NCBI RefSeq assembly: GCF_015476545.1
Contig: NZ_JADMKV010000051.1
Location: 1 to 34,257, forward strand
Reading direction: 5' to 3'
DNA length: 34,257 bases
From: Methylobacter sp. BlB1
GTDB lineage: Bacteria; Pseudomonadota; Gammaproteobacteria; Methylococcales; Methylomonadaceae
In this document: positions 1-7,873 of the stretch, piece by piece
Numbering within the stretch: position 1 is the first letter of the stretch
How the letters are laid out: each line of letters begins with the position of its first letter
Notes under the pieces: model-generated
Seen by the model: only the letters and a program-made list of their open reading frames with translations
What the model was told of the DNA's origin: nothing
Database searches by the model: none
Translations under genes and position numbers: made by a program

Positions 1-168
1 CATGCCGAAACGGAAACCATGCCGACCGATGCCTGCCAGTTTTTCTATGAATGCAGATCCTGCGGTACATTGCTCAAACCAAAGCTGGGGGATTGCTGCG
101 TGTTTTGCTCTTACGGTTCGGTTAAATGTCCGCCGATCCAGCAACAGACTTCCTGTTGCGACAGATAG
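1..168 (+). CDS. GDCCVxC-domain small cysteine-rich protein, 3' end only
   Basis: Reading frame 1 is open from the first base and ends at TAG 166-168, so the gene starts before the window. Fifty-five residues are visible. They contain a CxxC pair (CRSCG), the signature GDCCVFCSYGSV and the following CPPIQ, which match the GDCCVxC-domain (seleno)protein family of short proteins. In this copy the variable signature position holds cysteine, not selenocysteine. Members are often found near mercury or other heavy-metal transport genes; that is family knowledge, since the upstream neighbours are not visible. A longer overlapping frame at 2-187 has no family resemblance and is a shadow. The residues before the internal Met at 19 (HAETET) fit the family's usual sequence, so translation probably begins upstream of base 1 and not at 19. 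Confidence 0.85.
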   Translation, partial: HAETETMPTDACQFFYECRSCGTLLKPKLGDCCVFCSYGSVKCPPIQQQTSCCDR

Positions 169-280
169 GATAGTCGCGTCAGGCTAAACAAGATGATTGG
201 TTCCATGGTTTGATCGGCTGTCAGTTGGATGCTTCGCGTCCAGGATGGATGACTGAAGCCCGAATTTCATTCGCAATTAG

Positions 281-429
281 AATGAGCCCATGGAAATGGA
301 ATGCGAGCCCATGCGGGTAAATGCAAGCTCAGTGGCATTTATTGTAAGCCGAGCCGGACTTTCAGTCGCAGCTAATCCGAGCCGAAACTGAGGATAATTG
401 CGAGCCCGACCATTTTCAAATGCGAGCCG
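281..429. repeat. Cluster of ~21-bp spaced repeats (AATGCGAGCC-like), probable IS21-type end
   Basis: At least six related copies of AATGCGAGCC occur, with the AGCC/AGCT cores at 285, 306, 326, 347, 403 and 425, plus a weaker one near 370. The spacing is about 20-23 bp, two helical turns. Multiple terminal repeats like this are typical of the ends of IS21-family elements, where they bind the transposase. The cluster begins exactly where the integrase reading frame on the minus strand stops resembling its family, so it probably marks the insertion that truncated that gene. No istA or istB gene is present, so only an end remains. The family assignment is an inference from the repeat layout. Confidence 0.4.
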
Positions 430-738
430 ATACACATACAGCTGCGCCGTAGACGGCTTGAGATCGCCTTGATTGATCCGGGCTTTTAAATGGTCGCCAT
501 ATTGAATCAGGTGCTCTGGCGTGATGGTCTCCATTTTGAAAATACTATGCTCATTCTCAAGCCATTTGGCGAACACGGTCCAGCGCTCGGCCAGGGTGCC
601 GCGCGTGGCAAAGGCCTTAGCCGATGCGTGTGACCAGAGTTTTCCGGCCCGCAGCAGGTCCCGGGTGCCGATGCCGAAGTTTCGGGTGGTTTTTCGTTGG
701 CGTCCCGTCGCCATACGAGGGTGATTTTTTGTATGCAT
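430..738 (-). pseudogene. Truncated tyrosine integrase, N-terminal domain only
   Basis: Translation from ATG at 738, with AAGGA about 9 bases upstream, gives about 100 residues resembling the N-terminal arm and SAM-like core-binding domain of the integrase-domain family. Recognisable parts are the basic start MATGRQRKTTRNFGIGTR, GTLAERWTVFAKWLEN, and EHLIQYGDHLKARINQGDLK followed by PSTAQLYV. Just after this the sequence runs into the IS21-like repeats. The frame stays open to 277, but that tail is translated repeat, not integrase. The catalytic domain (R...HxxR...Y) is missing, so the gene is dead. A second Met at 714 is an alternative start. It suggests that an integrative element once ended here. 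Confidence 0.6.
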
Positions 739-776
739 CTGTTGTTATCCTTCAATCAATTTATGGATGGCATTCA

Positions 777-820
777 GCTCCGTTTCAAAACAGATCAGGT
801 CATCCGCTTTGAAACGGAGC
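777..820. promoter_or_regulatory. Perfect 13-bp inverted repeat upstream of the integrase stub
   Basis: GCTCCGTTTCAAA (777-789) is mirrored exactly by TTTGAAACGGAGC (808-820), separated by 18 bases. It lies about 40 bases upstream of the integrase start on the minus strand, so an operator or a recombination-related site is plausible. No T-tract follows on either strand, which argues against a simple terminator. The function is not shown by sequence. Confidence 0.4.
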
Positions 821-2249
821 CGGGTCGGCCATGGTGTTTTTTACGTTGCGAGCAGGGGACCCCGGCTCCAACCCCTCTTTGTACACAGGACCATTCTCGC
901 AACGGTGAGTGTTGACGCATGAACCACAGGTTCTGCAACTGTGTGCACATCGTAGGGATTTGCGCGTCTTGTTACTCGCTGCGCAATGCGAGCAGTTAAT
1001 ACCTTGCAGGGCTAGGGGTGCTGGTCAGACGCATCCATTGTCCCAACGCGACAATGAACTCGGCCCCATCATGGCTCCTGGAAAGGCGTGCCCCGGAAAA
1101 ACCCACAGCGATTTTGTGTGTAACCGGTTGATTATTAAGTTGAATTAAGAAGAAATTTGACTGTTTCTGTTTTTCAAAGGCAAAAGCCGGGAACAAAGCG
1201 AGTCGCGAAATGAAAAACGAACCTGGTCGATCGACTGGGCGCATTTTCAGGTGAACAAAGAATCGACTGCCACAAAAGCTCAGGTCAGCCATTCGAAAAG
1301 GCATGGCAGCTACCATTAAAAACGATAGCCAACGAGCAGTCGCAGGGGATTCTTACGGGATAAATCAAGGTATTCGGCCATTCTGCATGAGAAGCCTGCT
1401 GCTTCCCGACTCTGTAGAAGACGAAACACTTGCATCAATCGTCAATAGCTCATTGCCGCCACCGATAAATCGGTATCCAGCTTGGGGAACCGGGGTTCCG
1501 GCACAAGCTTTCTGTGCAACGCCATAAAAGGCGCAGCGCAACGGCAACACCACCGTTGGAAAAAATCTACTAGCGCGGTGCTATTGGCAATTGTCGGGGC
1601 GCACGTGAGCGCGATACGAGTTCCCTGCCAAGAAACCGTATATAGAAGGGCCTGAAGATCGGGCGAGTCAGCCTGATCCCGGCATCAAGGTTGCGATGAA
1701 CATCGAACCATCTCTGGCGCTTCTGTCGAAGCCCCATTCATACAAAAATGCTCTAGCGTAATGCGTCGAGCCTGGAAAATACAAATAAATATATGCCAGC
1801 TGCGTCCGTTGCCACCCTGAAGGGCCATCATGGGCTGGTTGCGATTCCTTATTTAGACTGCTGAACTGGCAGTTGCAGAAAGTTCCACCCTGGAAAATTC
1901 TATAAGCAGGAACAATTCTGACTAATAGAGTACTCCTTGTCAATTGTATTTTTATTTGAAAATCAAAAGGGTATGTCATACTACTGCATTTAATTGCAAA
2001 CAGCTCCTTACATCTCATAACGACATATTTTTCTGAGATATAAAACGCTCCTTTGCATGCACACTGCCCTTTTAAGTTGACAATCGTTTTAACGGTATCA
2101 AAGGCATCAAATATTTCTATCGGCTGATATAGACAGATCGACGATTGAAAGCTTGGGTGCGATAGTAGCGTTCGCCATTTTTAAAAACGGACATTTACTC
2201 TTTATAAAGACTGTATTTGATATCGCCACTTGGTGGCATAAATAGATTT
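821..2249. other. Intergenic stretch without a supportable gene
   Basis: I read both strands here and found no frame with family resemblance, good codon structure and a ribosome-binding site together. Frames near 996-1316, 1303-1527, 1365-1553 and 1668-2018 look like translated intergenic repeats. The segment CCATTCGAAAAG (1289-1300) followed by ATGGCAGCTA (1303-1312) recurs in related form, partly inverted, at 29732-29750, so dispersed short repeats may make up part of this stretch. ACCGATAAATCGGT near 1461 is a short palindrome. The base composition turns AT-rich after about 1910. Confidence 0.5.
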
Positions 2250-2690
2250 TGAGAAATGGACCCAAAAAATTAGACAGTCGCTTAAGTGATAAAACTGCTT
2301 TATTATGATCTCAAAGCATGAGGAAAGAACAATGAGCAAAAAAGAAGAAATCACTCGGCCGAGTTTAAAGCCAAAGTGGCGTTAGCGGCATTAAAAGGCG
2401 ATAAACGTTATCAGAGCTTATCCAGCAATTTGACGCGCATCCGAATCAGATTACCCAATGGAAGCAGCAGTTAGCAGACAATGTCAGCCAGCTCTTTGCC
2501 AAAGATTCGCCCGGCGAAGCGAATGAAGAAAACAGGATCAAAGAGTTGCACGCCAAGATTGGCCAGCTGACGGTGGAAAACGATTTTTTAGCCAAAGTGC
2601 TCGGTGGCTAGATCGGGCACAGCGCAAAGCCTCAATTAATCCCCAAGCGGAGTTGCCCGTGGCCCGACAATAGAAACACCATGGCCCGCC
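2250..2690 (+). mobile_element. IS3-family insertion sequence, left-end relic
   Basis: The left end starts TGAGAAATGGACCC at 2250, with the TG start and GACAGTC-type inner sequence usual for IS3-family terminal repeats. An orfA coding region follows. After its stop at 2611 only the first residues of an orfB-like frame can be read (about 20 codons). The sequence then loses resemblance near 2690, so most of orfB and the right end are gone. This is a degraded fragment, not an active element. Confidence 0.65.
2332..2611 (+). pseudogene. IS3-family OrfA transposase, frameshifted
   Basis: ATG 2332 begins M-S-K-K and then goes out of frame at a run of six A residues, where one base seems lost. In the shifted frame the expected helix-turn-helix protein reads on (HSAEFKAKVALAALKGDK). 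A second shift near 2410 is needed to reach ELIQQFDAHPNQITQWKQQL, and the rest is clean to the TAG at 2609-2611 (leucine-zipper-like ENRIKELHAKIGQLTVEND). This matches COG2963-type OrfA of the IS3 family, which binds the terminal repeats. With two frameshifts and no orfB it cannot work. Confidence 0.75.
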
Positions 2691-2721
2691 CTATGGACTA
2701 GTGATTCACTACTGAAGAGGC

Positions 2722-2750
2722 TCGGGTAAAGTTGAAAAAACTTTACCCGA
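2722..2750. other. Perfect 12-bp hairpin upstream of the 363-aa gene
   Basis: TCGGGTAAAGTT (2722-2733) pairs perfectly with AACTTTACCCGA (2739-2750) around a GAAAA loop. No T-tract follows on the plus strand (CATTAAAAG), so it is not a standard terminator for the IS relic. It lies about 90 bases before the 363-aa gene and may act in its leader RNA or be left from a mobile element end. Confidence 0.45.
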
Positions 2751-2839
2751 CATTAAAAGAATGACTGAGTACTAGATTAATTACAATTACAAGACAGATG
2801 GGAGTGAGCTAATAATTTGTATTAGCCAATCACAATAAA

Positions 2840-3931
2840 ATGGACGAAGAACTATTATACAATCTAGCTGAAAATGAGGTTCTAGAAGCTAATGATGAAG
2901 AATCAAATCCTTTATTAGTTAACTTAAAATCGTTTTTTTATAATGAAATTCCGCCAAGAGTAAAAACATTGCCTATGGCGATCAAGATATATCAATCTTT
3001 GACGCCCGCTGAAATTGGAAGAAGATGTGCGATCCATTTTTGGGAGAAGTGTGCATTAGCGACATTTAATTTTTTAAAGTACGATAATCGTTCCTCTTTT
3101 TATAGAACCATTGATAAACGCTCGCTTGCTTCTTATTTGATCGAAAAGATTGATCTATTATTTCATTATGGCAAAAATGAAATACCACAGAATGCAATAG
3201 GGATTTTGGTCGAAGAAATACCAACTCTTTATTCAGAGTTAATAAGAGGATCTTGGCCTGATTTCATTATATATGAAGAGCTTCATCGCTATATAATTGA
3301 TTGCGAAGAGACAAGGGGCTTATCATACAATCACTTAAGCCATGAGTATTTAAAAGCTATATTTTTAAGTTACCAATTAGAGCCAGAATTTGAGGATGAT
3401 GAGGGTAAAACATACAGTCTAGAGGATGATTATCCGAATATTGATGATTACTTTAATCAAAAATGGCTTGCCGCAGTGCAGATACAAAGCTTAACTTGGT
3501 ATAAAGAATATCTTTACTTCATAAAAGAACATGGAGAGATACCAACATCTGTCTTGGCCGATAAAAATCGGGCACGGCTTAATATGGCTCAGGCAATAGC
3601 CCGAAGGCGGCGACGACGCGAAGGACAAGAAGAAATGTACACCAGTTTTCAAAATTTTGTATCACAGTATAATCGCGCTCCAAAATGGCAGGAGCTGATG
3701 AAATTTATGTATGATACTCCTCCACATGGAACTAATATCACCGGAAATCTTAGAGGTAAGAAAGTTGTAGAGCTGTATATTCCGGGGGTAGATCACCCAA
3801 TAGATAGAGAGCTTTTTGCTAAAAGGTTTAAACGGTACTTTGGAGGGACTGAAGATGCCCTTGAAATTGGGATAAAGAATTCATTGAGTCTAATAGAAAA
3901 ATGGAAGGAAAAATTTGATAATGAGAATTAA
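2840..3931 (+). CDS. Hypothetical 363-aa protein
   Basis: I do not recognise the family. The protein is acidic at the start (MDEELLYNLAENEVLEANDEES), appears largely helical, and has an acidic patch near residues 190-205 (EPEFEDDEGKTYSLEDDYPN). A strongly basic patch follows at about 250-262 (ARRRRRREGQ), and the C-terminal region is rich in aromatic residues (FVSQYNRAPKWQELMKFMY). No signal peptide or membrane segment is visible, so it is probably cytoplasmic. The basic patch could contact nucleic acid. The start at 2840 follows an in-frame stop at 2813 with no other start codon between. Shine-Dalgarno pairing is poor. The gene is markedly AT-rich compared with the flanking IS DNA, which suggests separate acquisition. 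An IS3 element begins 14 bases after its stop, and an IS3 relic lies upstream. Confidence 0.7.
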   Translation: MDEELLYNLAENEVLEANDEESNPLLVNLKSFFYNEIPPRVKTLPMAIKIYQSLTPAEIGRRCAIHFWEKCALATFNFLKYDNRSSFYRTIDKRSLASYLIEKIDLLFHYGKNEIPQNAIGILVEEIPTLYSELIRGSWPDFIIYEELHRYIIDCEETRGLSYNHLSHEYLKAIFLSYQLEPEFEDDEGKTYSLEDDYPNIDDYFNQKWLAAVQIQSLTWYKEYLYFIKEHGEIPTSVLADKNRARLNMAQAIARRRRRREGQEEMYTSFQNFVSQYNRAPKWQELMKFMYDTPPHGTNITGNLRGKKVVELYIPGVDHPIDRELFAKRFKRYFGGTEDALEIGIKNSLSLIEKWKEKFDNEN

Positions 3932-3945
3932 TGAGTTATTGAGCT

Positions 3946-3974
3946 TGTCCTGATTTTATAGACACTCGACTAAG
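3946..3974. repeat. IS3 terminal inverted repeat, orfB side
   Basis: The repeat begins TGTCCTGATTTTATAGACAC. It matches the reverse complement of 5160-5188 at 21 of 29 positions; most mismatches lie in the middle. Confidence 0.75.
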
Positions 3975-4832
3975 CGACTTTGTTAGCTTCAAAAGCTTCC
4001 GAGCTGAGATAGCCAAATTTGGAGTGGAGCCTTTTGCGATTGTAATACACCTCAATATAGTCGAACGCTTGATGCTTGGCATCTGCTCGAGTCAAAAACC
4101 GTTCACCATGAACGGCTTCAACTTTAAAACTGTGGTTCCAGCTTTCCATTGCCGCGTTATCGTAACAGTCGCCTTTCTTGCTCATGCTGCAAATCAATGG
4201 GTGTTTTGAGATAAATCTCTGGTAAGCGGCAGAACAATACTGGCTGCCTCGGACGCAGAATGAACGATCACATCTTTCGACATGTGGCGCCGCCATAAAG
4301 CCACATCAGCGCATCACACACCAGCGCTGCAGTCATGCGTTCGGCGATTGCTCAGCCAATCACTCGGCGTGAATAAAGCTCAAGCACCACCGCCAAATAC
4401 AGCCAACCTTCTTCTGTCCAAATAGAGGTTATGTCGGATACCCACTTTTGATTAGTGGACATCCGCTGTAAAATTCTGTTCCAACAGGTTAGGTGCAACT
4501 GGCAATGTGTGATTGCTATTGGTTGTAGCCTTGTATTTCCTGACCGCTTTTGCCCGCCAGCCGTTGCTTCGCATAATTCTGGCCACTCGGTGCCGACTGG
4601 CTGATTTACCTTCTGCCCGGAGCCGCCGAGTGATTCTGGGTGAGCCAAGTCAGCCTTTCTCATCATCAAAGATGCGTTTAATGTCTTTAGCCAGCCATTG
4701 ATTCTTTTGGTTTCTATCGGAAAGCGGCCTGTGTCTCCAGCGGTAATAGCCACTACGTGAAACTGATATCATGCGGCACATCATACCGATGGGGAATTGA
4801 TTTTCGTTAGTCTTGATCATGGCGTACTTCAC
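3970..4832 (-). pseudogene. IS3-family OrfB transposase, broken by stops and frameshifts
   Basis: The start ATG at 4832 overlaps the orfA stop (ATGA). The order is an N-terminal [15 protein letters not shown], the HTH_21-like [20 protein letters not shown], the integrase-core motif [21 protein letters not shown] carrying the first catalytic Asp, and then YDNAAMESWNHSFKVE with the catalytic Glu. It ends YNRKRLHSKFGYLSSEAFEA. Damage: an in-frame TGA after DDEKG, a one-base insertion before NQKWVSD, a TGA after SRRVIG, and two more frameshifts around the second catalytic Asp, where the expected HSDRGSQY is lost. Reading is therefore only possible in pieces (4650-4832, 4352-4753, 3970-4296), and the transposase cannot be functional. 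In intact relatives OrfB is made as an OrfAB fusion. Confidence 0.85.
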
Positions 4833-4868
4833 TTGGGGAGCTTCGCGAAGTACGCTGCCGCCTTTTTT
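4822..4868 (-). promoter_or_regulatory. Programmed -1 frameshift signal of the IS3 element
   Basis: On the minus strand the slippery heptamer A-AAA-AAG (4868-4862) lies in the correct zero-frame register within orfA (codons CTA AAA AAG). It is followed a few bases later by a 9-bp perfect stem, GCGTACTTC (4855-4847) with GAAGTACGC (4830-4822). Slipping back one base joins orfA to orfB without a stop. This is the classic IS3-family arrangement for making the OrfAB transposase, and it is intact although orfB is dead. Confidence 0.8.
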
Positions 4869-5131
4869 AGGAAAGCGACTTCCTCTTCAAGACGTGAATT
4901 CTCTCGTTTGAGACGCGCTATTTCAGCTTGTTGAAGCTTCTGATCTTCGAATGCCTGGCCTGTTTGATGACGTTTGGCTCGCCATGAATACAACATCGAC
5001 TCGGAAAGCCCTAAATCTTGAGCCACCCTGGAAATGCCATCTCGTTCTGCACGCTCCAGCTTCTGTTCCTTAAACTGTACTGTATATTTGCAGCGAGCAG
5101 CTGCCAGTGTTGATTCTTTTTTGGTTTTCAT
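4829..5131 (-). CDS. IS3-family OrfA (transposase HTH protein)
   Basis: This 100-residue protein is intact. It has an N-terminal helix-turn-helix (YTVQFKEQKLERAERDGISR, then VAQDLGLSESMLYSWRAK) followed by a leucine-zipper-like coiled coil (LQQAEIARLKRENSRLEEEV, then AFLKKAA). OrfA of IS3 elements binds the terminal repeats and regulates transposition. It can only support transposition through the OrfAB fusion, whose second half is broken here. It overlaps orfB by ATGA and holds the slippery sequence near its 3' end. Confidence 0.85.
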   Translation of the reverse strand: MKTKKESTLAAARCKYTVQFKEQKLERAERDGISRVAQDLGLSESMLYSWRAKRHQTGQAFEDQKLQQAEIARLKRENSRLEEEVAFLKKAAAYFAKLPK

Positions 5132-5159
5132 TGTTGACCTCGGGTTTAGAGATTACTCT

Positions 5160-5188
5160 CTTAACCGAGTGTCCGCTAGATCAGGGCA
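5160..5188. repeat. IS3 terminal inverted repeat, orfA side
   Basis: The reverse complement begins TGCCCTGATCTAGCGGACAC and matches 3946-3974. It lies about 30 bases upstream of the orfA start codon at 5131. Confidence 0.75.
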
Positions 5189-5200
5189 AGATCAGTTGGA

Positions 5201-5263
5201 TGTTAATTAATTTTTTGGACAATATGGACATTAACAAGTTAAGGCTTGTCGACCTAATTAACA
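5201..5263. promoter_or_regulatory. Inverted repeat TGTTAATTA in front of the excisionase-like gene
   Basis: TGTTAATTA (5201-5209) and its exact complement TAATTAACA (5255-5263) flank an AT-rich segment about 40 bases upstream of the gene at 5302. The layout fits an operator or promoter region of an integrative-element regulator. Binding is an inference. Confidence 0.3.
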
Positions 5264-5301
5264 TAGCCTTGCGATTTCATACAACTCAGCGAGGTTATCA
5301 A

Positions 5302-5535
5302 ATGACACAAACTAATCCTATCTCTACCACTAACGCTTCATTAAGTGAGTATTGTCCCAAAGAGAAATTTTCCAAGCACCCTGATAATCCTCTGAGGGAA
5401 TCAGAATTTAACTGGTTATTCAAGAATCGCGAGATTAATGGATTTGCGAAAGCTTTCGTGAAAGTCACCTCAAGAAATTTCCTAGTCCACATTCCAACAT
5501 TCATTCAGTGTTTGGCTGATCGTAGGGGCATGTAA
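5302..5535 (+). CDS. Small excisionase/AlpA-like DNA-binding protein
   Basis: This 77-residue protein starts at ATG 5302 with GAGG seven bases upstream; this start is preferred over the upstream in-frame one at 5107, which runs through the IS end. The C-terminal half, FNWLFKNREINGFAKAF followed by VKVTSRNFLVHIPTFIQCLADRRG, has the pattern of short regulators in integrative elements: a helix-turn-helix ('LFNRETNGLAxAV'), then 'vHIPtFxxWL'. Such proteins usually act as AlpA- or Xis-type regulators or directionality factors. It lies upstream of the 75-aa and DUF3987 genes, which fits a small integrative element. The family assignment rests on pattern only. Confidence 0.6.
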   Translation: MTQTNPISTTNASLSEYCPKEKFSKHPDNPLRESEFNWLFKNREINGFAKAFVKVTSRNFLVHIPTFIQCLADRRGM

Positions 5536-5761
5536 TTCTGCACGGTTTCGCACCTATGTTTATCGGCTACCGATTCGGATGATCGGGCACAGATAGTCAA
5601 TATCGCATGGGCTATGCGGATGACATTCAGAGTTTACGAGGCTTATAGCCAATAACTACAGTGAATTTATGAAATACAGCGTCAGTATTTTAAATCGATG
5701 CTGTTTTTTATAGCGATCTTTTATACCAACTCAATGCTGCTTTTCAGCGCACGGAGGGAAC

Positions 5762-5989
5762 ATGACCAAATATAATGAAGCCGCCGGGTGTGGGGACACC
5801 CAAACGGCTCGACAGAACATTTGCATATCAGATTTTAATCAAATTGCCTTGGTATGGGAAGCCGCTTGTTTTCTGCTGGTGGCTTGGAATGATTTCCAGA
5901 TTAAGGACGTTATGTCTGATGCTGACAAATACTACACCTTGCAGGTCTATCAATATGTAATGTGCCCTAATGCGGAAATTTTTCGATGA
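5762..5989 (+). CDS. Hypothetical 75-aa protein coupled to the DUF3987 gene
   Basis: ATG 5762 follows a strong GGAGGG seven to eight bases upstream, and the stop overlaps the next start codon (ATGA at 5986-5989), so translation is coupled. The product (ICISDFNQIALVWEAACFLL ... VMSDADKYYTLQVYQYVMC) is small and soluble-looking with one hydrophobic helix. I do not recognise a family. Its position directly before a DUF3987 protein suggests it belongs to the replication or maintenance module of an integrative element. Confidence 0.65.
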   Translation: MTKYNEAAGCGDTQTARQNICISDFNQIALVWEAACFLLVAWNDFQIKDVMSDADKYYTLQVYQYVMCPNAEIFR

Positions 5990-7527
5990 GTTTGCTAAAA
6001 AAGGTGGACGAACTCGGTATTAATGCCCCGTTTTTTCCGTGGCCAGAGCCACAGCCTTTATCGGAAGGTTTGCCAAACGTGGCTGCTTTTGATTTTGCGC
6101 TGCTGCCCGATACGCTAAGGCCTTGGGCACTTGATATTTGCGAACGTATCCAATGTGCACCTGATTACGTAGGTGTAACCATTATGACCGGTTTGGGTTC
6201 AGTCATTGGCCGCAAACTAGGCATTCGTCCACAGGCCCATACTGATTGGACAGTAACGGCAAATCAATGGGGGCTGGTGATAGGTCGTCCGGGCGTATTG
6301 AAATCGCCTGCCATGGAGGCTGCGTTGTCGCCACTGAAGCGCTTAGCTACTCAAGCGACCGAATTGCATCAAATGGAAATGCAGGAACACAAGATTGCGG
6401 TCAAACTGGCTAAATTGAAAGCTGATGAAGGCGAAAAAGTGGCACGTAAGGCGCTTTCCAAAGATCCAAATGCTGATGTTTCTGGCTATTTGGAAGGAGA
6501 AGAGCCCGAAGTTCCTGTATTAAGGCGCTATATTGCCAATGATACGACGGCCGCTGCGTTGGGTGAATTACACAGGCAGAATCACAACGGAATATTGGTG
6601 TTTCGTGACGAACTGGTCTCATTGTTGAAATCGCTGGATCGAGAAGACAACGCCGAGGCAAGAGGTTTTTATTTAACCGGATGGAATGGAGATAGCGCCT
6701 ACACTTTCGATCGCATCACACGAGGAATGAATCTGCATATTCCGGCGGTTTGTTTGTCTTTGTTGGGTTCGACGCAGCCGGGCCGAATTGCCGACTACAT
6801 TCGCCATGCCGTGCGCGGCGGATCAGCGGATGATGGCCTAATTCAGCGCTTTGGCCTGTTGGTGTGGCCGGATATCGGTGGCGAGTGGCGCGATGTGGAC
6901 CGCTGGCCCGATAGCGATGCCAAGCATGAATCCAACCGAGTGTTCGACTATCTAGACAAACTTGAACCAGCTGCTATTGGTACTCAGCAAGATGTTGATC
7001 ATCGTGGAGAAGCGGATGGCATACCTTATTTGCGATTTGATCCTGCTGGGCTGGAATTGTTTTTGGCTTGGCGTATTGGTCTGGAAGCACGCTTGCGCAA
7101 CGGTGAATTGCATCCGGCACTGGAGTCCCACTTGGCTAAATACCGCAAATTAGTGCCGGGACTGGCGTTGATCTTACACCTTGCCAATGGCGACACGGGG
7201 CAGGTATCGGAACGAGCAGTGGTGCAAGCACTAGCATGGTCAGAATATCTCGAGACTCATGCGCGACGGGCTTACGCCAGTGTGACTACACCGGAAATAG
7301 CGGCGGCTAAAGCGATTATTTATCGATTACGTAAAGGCGATTTGGCAACAAAATTTTCCAGCCGAGACGTATGGCGGCCCGGTTGGGCAATGCTGTCTGA
7401 CCGTGAGCTAGTGGCTGAAGCCTTGCAATTGTTGGTTGAACTGGACTGGTTACGTATAACCAAACAGGAAACCCTAGGGCGTACGGCAACTGTCTATGAA
7501 GCCAGCCCGAAAGGGTTTGACATATGA
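5986..7527 (+). CDS. DUF3987 (YfjI-type) ATPase/primase-like protein of an integrative element
   Basis: The 513-residue protein matches the DUF3987/YfjI family often carried by integrative elements and prophage satellites. A P-loop-like GRPGVLKSP sits at residues 100-108 (usual GxxxxGKS replaced by GVLKS). A probable Walker B, GILVFRDEL, sits near residue 205, followed by the family segments FYLTGWNGDSAYTFDRITRG, LLGSTQPGRIADYIR and DDGLIQRFGLLVWPD. A C-terminal winged-helix-like region closes it. These proteins are thought to act in element replication, as a helicase or primase partner. It overlaps the gene before and the gene after by four bases each, making one translational unit. The length is normal and no frame break is visible. 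Confidence 0.8.
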   Translation: MSLLKKVDELGINAPFFPWPEPQPLSEGLPNVAAFDFALLPDTLRPWALDICERIQCAPDYVGVTIMTGLGSVIGRKLGIRPQAHTDWTVTANQWGLVIGRPGVLKSPAMEAALSPLKRLATQATELHQMEMQEHKIAVKLAKLKADEGEKVARKALSKDPNADVSGYLEGEEPEVPVLRRYIANDTTAAALGELHRQNHNGILVFRDELVSLLKSLDREDNAEARGFYLTGWNGDSAYTFDRITRGMNLHIPAVCLSLLGSTQPGRIADYIRHAVRGGSADDGLIQRFGLLVWPDIGGEWRDVDRWPDSDAKHESNRVFDYLDKLEPAAIGTQQDVDHRGEADGIPYLRFDPAGLELFLAWRIGLEARLRNGELHPALESHLAKYRKLVPGLALILHLANGDTGQVSERAVVQALAWSEYLETHARRAYASVTTPEIAAAKAIIYRLRKGDLATKFSSRDVWRPGWAMLSDRELVAEALQLLVELDWLRITKQETLGRTATVYEASPKGFDI

Positions 7528-7802
7528 GCTATTTGGAGCGCCTGAGAGCCATAGAGCTTGAAAAAAACACTACGGAAGGTACTGCTAAAACTGTCAAAAG
7601 CCCTTTTGGCAGCTTTGGCAGTATTCAAAGTAGCCATTTTCAGAAAATTGAAGTCATACACTGCCAAGTACCTGTCACTGATGCAGATGATAATAGACAG
7701 CATTGTTCAATATGCAGCAATTTTGTAAATCAACGCTCAATATTTTCTAGCTATCAACACTATTTTATCAGCTTGATGTGTCATAAAGTATTGATTTCCT
7801 AA
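7524..7802 (+). CDS. Partner protein of DUF3987, C-terminally truncated
   Basis: The start overlaps the DUF3987 stop (ATGA). The N-terminal 65-70 residues (MSYLERLRAIELEKN ... SPFGSFGSIQSSHFQKIE ... QHCSICSNF) follow the pattern of small proteins that come directly after DUF3987 genes, including the CxxC near the end. After about residue 68 (near 7727) the sequence reads VNQRSIFSSYQHYFISLM, which looks unrelated, so the normal C-terminus has been lost by a deletion or frameshift. It may be a pseudogene. Confidence 0.5.
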   Translation: MSYLERLRAIELEKNTTEGTAKTVKSPFGSFGSIQSSHFQKIEVIHCQVPVTDADDNRQHCSICSNFVNQRSIFSSYQHYFISLMCHKVLIS

Positions 7803-7873
7803 GCAGTACTCTTGGTGTCTGGAAAATTTTCAATGTTGATTGCTATGGTTGCTTAGTAAATTTTGCATGGTGA

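Larger units (their letters stand above)
3946..5188 (-). mobile_element. IS3-family insertion sequence, nearly complete but decayed
   Basis: Both ends are visible as imperfect 29-bp inverted repeats (21 of 29 matches), with the TG...CA ends usual for IS3. Inside, on the minus strand, are orfA, a programmed frameshift signal and an orfB with several frameshifts and stops. No 3-bp target duplication is evident (GCT before, AGA after), so the flanks may have been rearranged. The size of about 1.24 kb fits the IS3 family. Confidence 0.85.

Noticed and set aside
2-187. 61-aa open frame at the window start
   Set aside because: It overlaps the frame-1 GDCCVxC coding region, which has a clear family signature; this frame has none.
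996-1316. 106-aa minus-strand frame
   Set aside because: Low-information peptide without a ribosome-binding site; it looks like translated intergenic repeat.
1668-2018. 116-aa minus-strand frame
   Set aside because: No family resemblance and atypical composition; nothing beyond length supports it.
2332-2350. A6G run at the start of the IS3 orfA relic as a programmed frameshift site
   Set aside because: It lies at codons 3-5, not near the orfA end, and the downstream frame is broken again; mutation is simpler.
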